DNA of 64,000 nucleotides from NCBI GenBank assembly GCA_905480605.1, contig CAJQRD010000023.1:1-64000 (forward strand), read 5' to 3'. Positions 9,404-21,200 of the stretch are shown here, piece after piece (within the stretch, counting starts at the first letter, position 1; each line of letters starts with the position of its first letter). Under the pieces are notes generated by a model. It saw only the letters and a program-made list of their open reading frames with translations. It did no database searches and was not told the DNA's origin. Source of the DNA: an uncultured Saprospiraceae bacterium. GTDB taxonomy: Bacteria; Bacteroidota; Bacteroidia; Chitinophagales; Saprospiraceae. The position numbers were made by a program, and so were the translations under genes.

Positions 9404-12400
9404 ATGATAAAGAACCTTTTACTCGTCTTATGCGTGACATTTGTGTCCGCTTCCATTTCATTTTCACAAGGTGAACTAAATTGTGATGATGCTGAATTAA
9501 ATGCTTTATGTGATATTGATGATATAGATGGGGTGGTTTTTACCAACCCAGATCCAGCCAATTCCGATGTGCCTTCAGATGCTCTTTGCACCGATGGAGG
9601 TGCTTTTCATAATCCAGGGTGGTTTTCTTTTGTTGCCGGTTCTACTGAAATTGAACTTTTGGTAACTCCTCTACCTATGATGTGTGATACTACTCCGGGT
9701 GGACTTACAGGAATCCAAGTTGCACTTTGGGAAGGTTGTCCCGGTGCAGGTGGAATGTGTGTCGCTGGTAATGCTGATTGTAATGATACGCCAATTACCT
9801 TAAATGCTGAAGATTTGGTAGTTGGAGAAACCTATAACCTCACAATTGATGGTTGTGGTGGTTCAATTTGTACTGTTTCTGTAGATATTACATCTGCTAC
9901 AGCATTTGCCTTGCCTGATTTAGATGACGTTGATGAAGAAGATGCAGAATATAACATTAGAGGTGGTTGTGATAATGCTTTGGGAGATGGTAATTTCTGT
10001 GCAGGTATTCCTGTCAACTTCTCAGTTGATGACGAATTTTACGAAACACTTGGTGCCCAATGGGAATGGAGTTTTACGGGACCCAATATAGGTGATATCG
10101 AATGGGATTTCGGTGCATTTTCTGGAGAAGGATCACCAGCGACAATTGGTGATGTTGATGGAGAAATGTTGGAAGGAAACGGTATAAATGTTGTTTTTCC
10201 AGATCCTGGAACATATACAATTTGTTTAAACAATGTTGAAACTTTTTGCGATAGAAATACTGAAGGTAAGCTAACATGGGAGATTAATATAATTCAACCA
10301 GGGTTGCAAGATTTTGGTGTCGTTTCAGTTTGTGCCTTGGATTTACTGGTAGGATGGGAGCCTGATTTTGAAGACGAAGATGGAAACCCATGGATTGCTG
10401 GACCAATAACTTTAGATCAAGTTGAAAATGCCAGCGATGGAATTATAAGCATTGAAACTCAAGATGATTGTGGATGCGATTTTGAACAAATGATTCAAGT
10501 AATAGTTGCAGGAACTATTGATAGAGAAGAAGTAGAGTTATACGTGTGGGAATGTATGATGCCATACACTTGGTATGATATAACATTCGATGAATTTGAC
10601 GACTTGCCTGTTGGCCAAGAAGAAGTATTAAGAGAGGGTTCTGCTGAAAGTGATTATGATGGAAATGTATGTGATAGTTTGGTTTCAATTACAATTATAC
10701 CCCTTACAATAGTTGACACTATTATTATTGGAGACTGTACTTCTTTAGGAACCGAATTTACTTTTGTTTTTACAGCATTAGATCCTGACGGTAATGATGT
10801 TACTATTACAAATCCAGTTATAGAATGGATTGACTCGACAAGTAATTCTGTTGTTGCAACAGGAGGTACTGCACTTTTGGAATCTGGTTCATACTATGTG
10901 GACTTCTTGGGATCTTTACAAGATCTCAATTACACAGATGATGAATTGGCAGGGATTACCTTAGATTCTGAATGTTCCCAGATATTTGGTCCTTTTGATC
11001 TCGTTGGTGGGTCCTCTACTTCACCAGAAATTCAACCATATCAAGAAGTCTATTGTGGTGACAATCTCAGTTTATTAACATTTACGCTTGACACTTTACC
11101 CGATACTGATTATACTTGGGTTATTCCACCTTCATATAATGTAATATTCCAATCGGAAGACAGTTTGGCTGTTAGTATTTCTACTTACGTTGAAACAGAT
11201 ACTTTATATGCTCAAGCAGCAAATGGATGTGGAACAAGTGACTCAATACCTTTACCAATATCTATTACTGATGGTCCAGATATTGATACTAATGGCGCAC
11301 CTAGCAATTGTGTAGGGTCAGAGCTTTTGGTAGGATACTCAGGATCAGCAGCAAATATTGCAACATATGCTTGGGATGTTACAGGTGGTAATATCACAAC
11401 TGGTGATGCAGCAAGTCAAAATATTGGCATCACTTATGACACACCTGGAATGTTCAGCTATACTCTTTTGGTAACAGATACGGAAGGATGTACTTCAATG
11501 GAATCTTATGATGTAGATATTGAAGCACCGCTTGAAAACCCTATGGTTACTTGTGATGGAGATCCGACAACAATTATATTTACTTGGGCAGATGTTACTG
11601 GGGCAACTTCATATGATATAAATGATGTCACACTACCAACTGGAGCAATAACTGACTTTGATGCAGTAAATAATACATATACAATTACAGGCATAAACCC
11701 TGGAGACCAAGCTACAATTCAAGTCATGTCTGTTGGGCCAACATCATGTGTTGAAATCCCTAATAACGTAACTTGTTCTGCTTCCTCATGTGATATTTCT
11801 GGGATTCAAGTTGTGAATTTCGAATCAATTGAAATATGTTTGGGAGACCCGGCCAATATGCCCATTCAATTTGAAATTACTTTACCGGCTAATTTTTCAG
11901 GCCTTTATACAGGAAGGGGTGTAGATCCATTTACTGGATTGTTTGATCCTAATTCTCCTGAAGTTATTGCAGGGACTTATGATATATCATTTGATTTTAC
12001 AGATGGTGGCGCTTGTGAAGGTATGTTCATGAGAACGCTCACCGTAAATGAAATACCATCAGCTGATATTGTACCTTCAGAGGCTGTTTTATGTGTAGGT
12101 GAAATAATCACTTTATCTGGTCCAGGCACTGTGGCAACATGGGATTTTGGTGCAGATGCTGTAGGTGACGAAACAGGTCTTTCTTATACAACACCTGGTA
12201 TCAAAATGGTGTCAGTAATGGTTGAAGATCCAACTTCTTTATGTTCTTCTGAAGGAATGATTGAATTGACAGTTAATGATGTTATTGAGGTACCAGTGAT
12301 CGTTTGTACACCTGGTACTGATAATATCCAATTTGATTGGCAAGATATAACAGGCGTAAGTGAGTTCGAAGTAAGTGTCAGTATAGGAGGTGGAACTCCG

Positions 12401-15121
12401 GAAGTAACTACTCAAACAAATTCTGATTTCAGTCAATTGGCTTTGAATGAAGGTGATATGGTTGAAATAATTGTTACAGCGGTTGCTGACAATGGCTGTA
12501 ATACAGAAATGGATACTGAATCTTGTCAAGCAAGAACTTGTGAAGTGCCTGTAATTGAATTATCTGCGACTCAACAAATCTTTTGTAGTAATGATGTGGT
12601 ATCAAATGCTGTAAATATTGTAATGCGTGTTGATGGTGCATCACCAGCTGATGGAACATTTACGATCGAAGGAGATGGTGTTACATTGGTTGGAACAAAT
12701 GCTACATTTGATCCAAATGGATTGGCAGCAGGGGATTATCTCGCTACTTTTACATACACAAATCCATCGGATATGTGTCAGACAGTAGATTTTATTGACT
12801 TTCAAGTGATTGTTGTTCCAGAACCAGCTATCGTTTTAGATAATGCCTCAATTTGTATCGATGAAGTGGTCACAGTAAACTTACCTCCTAAGCCTGACGA
12901 TGTCATAAGAAATATTAACAATTCAGATGGTATATTAAGTTTTATAAATCCAGATGAATTTACATTGGACTATGACATTCCTGGTGTTTTTAATATTGGC
13001 GTAACTTACGTAGTTGAAAATTGCCCTGAGGCATCAGTAACTGAGCAAGTTAATGTAAATGATACAATTCAAACACCTAACATTGTTTGTGTAAATGTAG
13101 ACACTGACTTTGTCGAATTCGGTTGGCAAGATCAAACTTTAGTGACCGAATATGAAATTTATATCGACGGTATTTTTGAAACAAATACTACAGATTCAGA
13201 TTTTAGAATAGACGGATTGTCGTCAGGAGAATCTGTAGATATCAGAGTAGTGGCGATTGACCCTATTTGTGGAAATAAAGAAAATATATTTACTTGTATG
13301 GCTCAAAGTTGTTTAGAACCAACGTGGACTTCTAATATTCCTGATGTGCAATGTTATACTCCAGGAAGTGGTCCAATTGTTCTTGATGTTGAAGCAATGA
13401 GTTTAACACCAAATTCAACTGGAACTTTATCATGGTTAGAACCTGAAGTTAATAGCAACAATGAATTTACACCAGGAACTGATACCCAAGAATATAACTT
13501 TACGGCTTTATTTACCGAAGGCAATTGTACTTCGCTTTTCCCGGTTACATTTACAATAAATGTTGAGCCAGTTGCCAATTTGGAATTGGTCGGGGAAAAT
13601 GTAATTTGTGTTGGAAGCTCAGTTTCAGTAGAAAGTATGTTTACCCCAGTAGCCAACGAGGAGGCTATTTGGGATTTTGATGGTGCCTCAGAATCCGGAA
13701 GTGGATTTGGTCCTTATCAAGTTACATTTGATACTCCAGGAACTTATAGGATTAGTGTTCTTGTTGATAACGAAGGCTGTCAAGGTCTTTCTGAGTCCGT
13801 AGAAATCACAGTTGAGCCAGAATTGGAAGCACCTGTCATAACATGTAACTCAACAGATATCAATTCAGTAGAGCTTTCATGGAGTTCAGTTGATTGTGCA
13901 GATGAATATGCTGTATTTGTAGGAGGTACTCAAGTAACAACAACCAGTAACTTAAATTTTACTGTCACAGGATTGACAGAGAATCAAGAAATAAATGTTT
14001 CAGTAGAAGCGATATCTGTCTGTGCTTGTAGCAATGTGATGTCACAAGATGTTTCTTGTACAACTAAACCATGTGACCCAACAACTTGGTCATTTTCTAG
14101 TAACGTGACTGATGAGTTTTGTTTAGATGGTTCAGTTCAATCATTTACAATAACTGCAACTCCTGATGATTTATCAGGAAACGGAACAGGTACTTGGTCA
14201 GGAGATCCTATCTCTAATGCAACGATAGGGGAGGTTGACCCAAGTTTAGTAGCAGCAGGTACATATGATGTTAATTATGCTTACGAAGAAGCTGGATGTT
14301 TTTATACAACTTCTGTTCAATTGACATTTGTTCCAGAACCTACTTTAGAATTGACAGCAATGGATCCTGCTTGTGCTATGGATGATGTGGGTTCTATTAC
14401 AGCAATTGGAATGGGAGGATCACCTGGGTATATGTTTGCAATTGATGGAGGATCATTACAATCATCTGGGGATTTCAGTAATTTGACTATTGGTACACAT
14501 ACAGTCGATATTGTTGATGCCAATGGTTGTGCAAATTCAGCTTCTATCTCAATTTTAGCTCCTGTAACTCCTAGTGTTACAATTCAGGGCGCCAATTCAG
14601 TTATAATTGATAATGACGCTATGTATACTATAGATATTCAAAACGCAGAAAATATTGAGAATATCATTTGGACAATTGCAGGTAATGTTGTCTGCAGTGG
14701 AGCGAATTGTTTGAACTACACTGTAATAGGCGCATCTCAGGATTTTGTTATAAATGTAGATGTCATTTATGATGGAGGTTGTATGGTCAGTGCTGCTGAG
14801 TTTGCTGTTAATGTAAAAGAAATTCAAGCTTTCTATATTCCCAATACCGTAGCATTGAACTCGGTTGATGGAAATGGTGAGTGGAAAATTTTCATCAAAG
14901 GCAGCGAAACGTTTCCAAAAAGTATCACTATATATGACAGATGGGGTAATTTAATGCATGAAGCTGTATTCAATTTAACCATGGGTGAAAAACAAGTTGT
15001 ACTCTGGGATGGAACATCCGATAATACAGAATTAGCTACTGGAGTCTATGTGTATGTTTTACAAATAGAAGTAGACGGCAGAAATGAAACTATTGGAGGA
15101 GATGTAACAATCTTGAGATAA
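9404..15121 (+). CDS. Giant T9SS type B-sorted surface protein with PKD and FN3-like repeats
   Basis: The product has 1905 residues. The signal peptide MIKNLLLVLCVTFVSASISFSQ supports the ATG at 9404. Residues about 22-165 form a module with GWFSFVAGS, GMCVAGNADC and TYNLTIDGCGG that recurs in the next gene. From about residue 700 the protein alternates FN3-like units (IVCTPGTDNIQFDWQDITGVSEFEV and relatives) with PKD-like units (ATWDFGADAVG...YTTPGIKMVSVMV). A SprB-type repeat (GGSPGYMFAIDGG...GTHTVDIVDANGC) and a module with IIWTIAGNVVCSG come next. The type B sorting domain (FYIPNTVALN...YDRWGNLM...WDGTSDN...GVYVYVLQ...GDVTILR) ends it. It is predicted to be exported by SecYEG, secreted by T9SS and anchored at the surface. 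PKD and FN3 modules point to adhesion; no enzyme domain was recognised. Confidence 0.92.
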   Translation: MIKNLLLVLCVTFVSASISFSQGELNCDDAELNALCDIDDIDGVVFTNPDPANSDVPSDALCTDGGAFHNPGWFSFVAGSTEIELLVTPLPMMCDTTPGGLTGIQVALWEGCPGAGGMCVAGNADCNDTPITLNAEDLVVGETYNLTIDGCGGSICTVSVDITSATAFALPDLDDVDEEDAEYNIRGGCDNALGDGNFCAGIPVNFSVDDEFYETLGAQWEWSFTGPNIGDIEWDFGAFSGEGSPATIGDVDGEMLEGNGINVVFPDPGTYTICLNNVETFCDRNTEGKLTWEINIIQPGLQDFGVVSVCALDLLVGWEPDFEDEDGNPWIAGPITLDQVENASDGIISIETQDDCGCDFEQMIQVIVAGTIDREEVELYVWECMMPYTWYDITFDEFDDLPVGQEEVLREGSAESDYDGNVCDSLVSITIIPLTIVDTIIIGDCTSLGTEFTFVFTALDPDGNDVTITNPVIEWIDSTSNSVVATGGTALLESGSYYVDFLGSLQDLNYTDDELAGITLDSECSQIFGPFDLVGGSSTSPEIQPYQEVYCGDNLSLLTFTLDTLPDTDYTWVIPPSYNVIFQSEDSLAVSISTYVETDTLYAQAANGCGTSDSIPLPISITDGPDIDTNGAPSNCVGSELLVGYSGSAANIATYAWDVTGGNITTGDAASQNIGITYDTPGMFSYTLLVTDTEGCTSMESYDVDIEAPLENPMVTCDGDPTTIIFTWADVTGATSYDINDVTLPTGAITDFDAVNNTYTITGINPGDQATIQVMSVGPTSCVEIPNNVTCSASSCDISGIQVVNFESIEICLGDPANMPIQFEITLPANFSGLYTGRGVDPFTGLFDPNSPEVIAGTYDISFDFTDGGACEGMFMRTLTVNEIPSADIVPSEAVLCVGEIITLSGPGTVATWDFGADAVGDETGLSYTTPGIKMVSVMVEDPTSLCSSEGMIELTVNDVIEVPVIVCTPGTDNIQFDWQDITGVSEFEVSVSIGGGTPEVTTQTNSDFSQLALNEGDMVEIIVTAVADNGCNTEMDTESCQARTCEVPVIELSATQQIFCSNDVVSNAVNIVMRVDGASPADGTFTIEGDGVTLVGTNATFDPNGLAAGDYLATFTYTNPSDMCQTVDFIDFQVIVVPEPAIVLDNASICIDEVVTVNLPPKPDDVIRNINNSDGILSFINPDEFTLDYDIPGVFNIGVTYVVENCPEASVTEQVNVNDTIQTPNIVCVNVDTDFVEFGWQDQTLVTEYEIYIDGIFETNTTDSDFRIDGLSSGESVDIRVVAIDPICGNKENIFTCMAQSCLEPTWTSNIPDVQCYTPGSGPIVLDVEAMSLTPNSTGTLSWLEPEVNSNNEFTPGTDTQEYNFTALFTEGNCTSLFPVTFTINVEPVANLELVGENVICVGSSVSVESMFTPVANEEAIWDFDGASESGSGFGPYQVTFDTPGTYRISVLVDNEGCQGLSESVEITVEPELEAPVITCNSTDINSVELSWSSVDCADEYAVFVGGTQVTTTSNLNFTVTGLTENQEINVSVEAISVCACSNVMSQDVSCTTKPCDPTTWSFSSNVTDEFCLDGSVQSFTITATPDDLSGNGTGTWSGDPISNATIGEVDPSLVAAGTYDVNYAYEEAGCFYTTSVQLTFVPEPTLELTAMDPACAMDDVGSITAIGMGGSPGYMFAIDGGSLQSSGDFSNLTIGTHTVDIVDANGCANSASISILAPVTPSVTIQGANSVIIDNDAMYTIDIQNAENIENIIWTIAGNVVCSGANCLNYTVIGASQDFVINVDVIYDGGCMVSAAEFAVNVKEIQAFYIPNTVALNSVDGNGEWKIFIKGSETFPKSITIYDRWGNLMHEAVFNLTMGEKQVVLWDGTSDNTELATGVYVYVLQIEVDGRNETIGGDVTILR

Positions 15122-15151
15122 ACTAACGATAAACTTAAGCCATATAGAAGA

Positions 15152-15190
15152 CTGTATTGACTGAACTAGCCTAAGTCAATACAGCTTTCT
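15152..15190 (+). terminator. Hairpin after the third surface-protein gene, probable terminator
   Basis: The arms CTGTATTGACT (15152-15162) and AGTCAATACAG (15174-15184) pair perfectly over 11 bp around an 11-base loop. The tail CTTTCTGCTTTAT is only moderately T-rich. The hairpin sits 30 bases after the stop codon, which favours a terminator over a regulatory site. Confidence 0.55.
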
Positions 15191-15235
15191 GCTTTATAAA
15201 TATTTTTAATAAAAGGCAACCTTTAACTTAATCTG

Positions 15236-18200
15236 ATGAAAAAACTTTACCTGATATTCTCATTAATTCTTGGGTTATTTGTAAACGAAAGTATAGCTCA
15301 GTTAACATTCGATACCGATCCTGTAAGTTTTACACTAGAATGTAACGATGATGACAACAACACCCAAATCGAAGATTATCTCAATGATCTTATCGCTATG
15401 GATGCTACATGTGCTAATGATCCTCTCATAACATGGGATTATTCAGATCCTGGTAATTTTGAAGACGGCGATGTCATAACAATTGAGATAATAGTTGAAG
15501 ATGACTGTGCTTCTTCTCCAGATTTGATTGTTCCAATTGATGTTACTATTGAAGATACTACAGCTCCAACTTTGGATGATGCGGCTGAGGATCTGACCGA
15601 GGCTTGTGATTTACCAAATAATGCAACGCTTCTTATGAACTGGGTTGATGATCATGCAGGGGCAACTTATTTGGACGATTGTAGTTCTGATGCTGAATTG
15701 ACTTGGTTTACAAATCCAGATCCAGTAGATATCAATGATATAGCTTTAGATTGTGGAGGTGATATAACAGTTGATTTTTGGGTTGAAGATGCTGCTGGTA
15801 ATTCTTCCACACCAACAACAGCAACATTTACATTAGAAGATACAGAAGATCCTTCTTTTAATGATGCAAATGGTTTGTGGGATATGGATTTTGAATGTGA
15901 TGGTGCTGGAAATATCGGTGATATTGCCTCACATATGGCAGATATTATTGCAGGATTAAATATATCAGATAATTGTACAGATGTGTCATTATTGATTTTG
16001 ACTGATAACTGGGATGGCGGTGGTTTTACTACCGCAGATTGTTCAGATACAGAAGCAGAAATTGAGGTAGAGTTTACACTCGAGGATGATTGTGGAAATA
16101 CAACAGTTTATACAGCAACATTTACTTTAATTGATACAACAGATCCAGAAGTAACTACGGCTGCAACGGATCTTGTATTAGAATGCGATGACGCAACCAA
16201 TGATACTGATATCCAAAATTGGTTGGATGCGGTTGGTAATGCGGTTTTTTCAGATATCTGTACCGATGCTCTTGACCTAATTATTGATAATGATTATGAT
16301 GGTTCTAAACCGGATTGTGATGGTAATACTGAGTTGGTAACTTTTACAATTACAGATTTATGTGGTAATGATATAGAGACCAGTGCTAATATAATTATAG
16401 ATGATACAATGCTACCAACAATTACTGGATTGGAAACAAGCCCAGCATCAATAGAATGTGTCAATGAAGTGATTACTAGCGAAGGTTTTGAAACATTAAT
16501 AAATAGCATAGTCGGTGCCGCTACATTAGAAGATGCCAATGATTGTACTGATCCATCTGATTTGATAATAATTATCACACCAGATCATACAACTCCTCCA
16601 GCTGGGGCAGATGTGCCAGATCCAGATTGTCCTGGTGGAACACTTACTGGACAGTATATTTTTGATGTTGTCATAGAAGATGAGTGTGGCAATCAATCAG
16701 CTTTAGAAACTATTACAATTACAGTTGAAGATACCACTGACCCACTTTTACCTGGTAATTTACCTGTCGATGAAACATACGATTGCGCTTCTGATATTCC
16801 TACTGGTATGGATATTTTTACGCCAGACGAATGTGAGTCACCAGCAGCTATTTTTGAAGAAGTTTATATTATAGAGAATTGTGATAATCAAGTTGAAATA
16901 GAACGAACTTGGATTTTTGAAGATTATTGTGGTAACTCAATAGGGGAGCATGTTCAAACTATTATTGTGGATGATCAAGATCCACCTGAATGGATTGGAG
17001 ATGAAGATGATTACTTACCTGGTGATATCAGTTTAGTTTTAGCAAATTGTGATGCTGGGTTTTCTTTTCCAAATGGAGTGTATGAAGATGAAGCCAATGG
17101 AGATATTTGGCCAATATATCCTCCAGCTGATGGATCTGAATTTGAAGACTTATGTCAACCTGTTACTTTCTCACAAATTGGACCACCTCCTACAGAACAA
17201 TTCGATGGTGGTGAAACATGTATCACTTTTATAGTTTCTGATGCTTGTGGCAATTCAATCACTCATGAGTTTTGTGTAGATATCATTTGCTCTAATTGTG
17301 AAGGTGGAGGTGTAGCTTGTGAACAGAGTTGTGGGACGGTGGAAGACGGATGTCATACATGTAATATTGAAGATTTATTAGATGGTTTTGAATCATGTAC
17401 ACCTAATTTTCAAGGAAGTGTTCTTGATTGGCCTCCATCATTATGTAATGGTAATGGTGTTCCACACAATATGTCATGGTTCTCATTTGTGGCAGGAAGT
17501 GCCGATCTTTGTGTCACAGTTGCACCTAATATGTGTGCAATGGGAACAGGAGCAGTTGGGCTTCAAGCTGGTGTTTATGATTTCTGCGAAGATGATGATG
17601 GAATGTGTTTAGCTGGTCAAGCTAACTGCTCTAACGGTTTGGATGAAATTGATTTCAGTTATAGTGAATTTGTTGTTGGTAATACATATTACATATTTGT
17701 GGATGGGTGTAATGGTGCAGAATGTGATTACGAAATTACCGTTGAAAAAGGTTTGGAGTTTGTACTTGATACGCCTGAAGAAGTTGTTGTTGAAGCATCA
17801 TGCGATCAAGTTATATCTTTTCCAGCTTTACAATTCTGCCCTCAAACTGAATTGACATTTAATATTTTTCATGAAGGAGATTCTCCTTCTGATCAAGGCG
17901 AGTATGATGATGCTGGACCTTATAATCCTGAACTTTCTGCTGAATTCTTTTGGACATTTAGTCCACCTATTCCTGGTATTGGAACTGATGGTTCATGGGA
18001 AACTGGTGAAGATGGAGAAGATGGGTTTCCAATTCCTCCAATAACATTCCCTAATGTAATGGTACCTACAACATGGACAATTTGTTTGACTGATATTGAA
18101 GCAGAGTGTTCAGATACAGAATGTGATGATTGTTGTTTAGATGTTGTTATTGCACCTTTACCTGATGAATTCTTTGGTCCTTATGAAGTTTGTGTTGAAG

Positions 18201-21200
18201 ATTTATTAGAGATAAATGGTTGGGATCCTGGTATAGTAGGAGAGGATCCTAATGGTGATGGAATAGAGTGGTTAGGTCCTGATAATATAATGTTAGAGCA
18301 AGTAGAGGATGCCATCAAAGATGACATGGGTATCATGACTTTTGAAGTTTTTGATCCAGAATGTGGTTGTATGTTTAATCAATCTCTGCAAATTATTCCA
18401 ATCGGAAACCTAGAACCTATAGAAGTTACTTTATATATGTTTGATTGCCAGTTCAGAGATGAAGATGGTGATCTTGATACCTATATTTGGGAATGGCCAG
18501 AGGATACTTATGAACTGAATGTGGATATGGAGGATTTCTTTTTGAATATTCCAGAAGGATCAGAAGTAAGAGATTGGGAAAATTCAAGATGTGATTCATT
18601 GCTATTGATAACTGTTGATACAGCTATTGTAGAAGGTATACTTACTCAAGGGCCATGTACCCCAGCAGGAACAGAATATTGTTTTGAGCTTTTGATTGAT
18701 CTTTTAGAAGATAATCACGATATGCATCCTACTATCAATCCAGATTATTTTGGTATGAAATGGGTAGATGCTGCTACTGGGTTTAATGCAGGTCAAGGAC
18801 CATGTTTTGCAGTAACACCTGGAACTTCTGGTAGTTATTTTGTTGAGCTAGAGTACAGTTTCATTGATGGAGCTTATGATGCTTCGCAGCAAGTCGTAGG
18901 AGAATGTACCAAAATTTTTGGACCGTTTGATTTAGATAGTGGTACAGCTTTACCGCCTGTAGTAACTGGTGAAAATACTTTTTGTGTAAATGATCTTAGT
19001 GGAAAGTTATTTAATGTTACAGATCCAATTGATGGGTATGTTTATTCCTGGACTTTCCAAGGTGGTGCAACAGGTTCAACTTTAAATGCACCAGCTAACG
19101 ATATGGCAGACATTGATTTTACAAATTATGACTTTGGTGGTAATTTACCAATGCTCGTAATCGCTGATACTCCTTGTGGAATTAGTGAAGCTTTTGAGGT
19201 TTTTGTGACCACAATACCTTTACCTGTGCCTGATTTTGCTGTATCTTCTCCTGTATGTGTTGGTCAATTGGCATCAGCAAACTTTACAGGAGATCAGAGT
19301 CAAATAAGCGAATATATATGGTCTTCGGATAACTTTAACAGTGGTAATCAAAGTGGTCCTGGACCTGTTGATTATAGTGCTTCTGTTGAGGGTACCTATG
19401 AAGTAAGTTTAATTATAGTAAACAATGAAGGTTGTCAATCTTTACCTGTAACCAGAACATTTGATGTTATTGCGCCATTACAAGCGCCAGTTATAGATTG
19501 TTCTGAGACTGCATCTTCCGTTGGATTCTCATGGGAAGCTATTGAAGGAGCAACAGGATATGATATTACAGTTTTACAGCACCCAACAGATCCGCCAGGA
19601 ACATTTATTGGCAATTCAGCTACTGAATTATCTGTAGACTTTACAGGACTTAGTGTTAACTCGATTGTTGAAATTTCTGTTGTTGCAACCGGAGGTCAAC
19701 CATGTGGTAATGGCCCTGCTGCTTCACTAGAATGTCAAGCACAGGATTGTCCTGATCCTGATTGGATATTTAATGTTTGGGCTGATACTTCTTTTTGTGT
19801 GAATGCATTGATTGATGCATACAGTTTTGACGTAAGTGGAGCAAATGGTACGGCATCATATGAAAGTGGTGTTCCTGGAGTTGTAGATGCTAATGGATTG
19901 ATTGATCCTTCTGCATTTCCAGTAGGTACAACTACAGTCACAATGATATATAACTATCAGAATGGAGATTGTGAAAGGTCTAGAAGTATAAATGTTGTAG
20001 TATTCCCTCAGCCTAGTGCTGATTTTACAGCTTCTGCAATGGAAGTGTGTTTAGGAGAATGCATAACAATTGATGATAGTAATGTTGATAACGTGGCGAC
20101 TTGGGATTATGGAGTTGACGGGTCAATTGATGCAAATGGACAAGTTTGTTGGACCAGTTCAGGAATGAAAACAATAGCAGTATCAGTAACAACACCAGAC
20201 TTAATAGGGTCTTGTGCAAATGCAAGTTCTATTGATGTTATGGTCTTAGATACTTTAATTATGGGCGAAATATCTTGTATAAATCAAGATCTTGATTTCG
20301 TTGAATTTGATTGGGGTGATGTTGTGGGTGCTACTGGTTATGATATCTCTTATACTATTAATGATATAACACCGCCTACTGAACTTAATATTACAGAGTC
20401 TACGATTTTGATTGATAATTTAATGCCAGATGATGAAGTAATTATTTCTGTAACTGCTTTAAGTCCAAATCAATGTAGTGATGTAACTAAAACTGCTGAG
20501 TGTGTTGCTATCAGCTGTGTTCCTTTAGTCTTTAATAATCCAGTTTGTGCTGAAGAAGGTATCGATTTCGTATTTTTTGAATGGGATGCCGTGGTTGGTG
20601 CAAGTATGTATGAAATTTCAATTAATGGTACGGTAGTTACTACTCAAGCTGAGCTCACATATTTGGTTGACGGATTGGATGCCGGAGATATTGTAACAAT
20701 TACAGTTACAGCACTAAACGATTTAACAAATTGTCCTGATGTTACAAGAACTAAAGATTGTACAGCTGGCGAATGTCCAGAAGGTACATTTACTTTTACA
20801 CCTGTTGATGAGCCTTGTTACAATGCTGCACTTGGTGGTATACAGTTAACGGATCCTACAATAGCTGGTGTATTGGGAACAGGAACAGGAAGTTGGAATT
20901 CTTCATTTGTAGATGCAAATGGTTTATTTACGCCAGATGCTGAAACAGATATGATTTACATGCTCGAATACGAATATGTTGAAGGTACTTGTACATACGA
21001 TGCAGAATTAGAAGTGGAAATAATCATAATTCCAATTGGTGATATTGATGTTTCTGATGATGATATATGTGTTACAGAATCTACAACTGTTGAAGGATCA
21101 AGTGAATTTGGAAACAATGAAACGGCTATTTGGGATTTCGGAAATGGTGTTAATGCTGTAGGAACTGGATTTGGACCCTATGAATTGACTTTCGATGCTC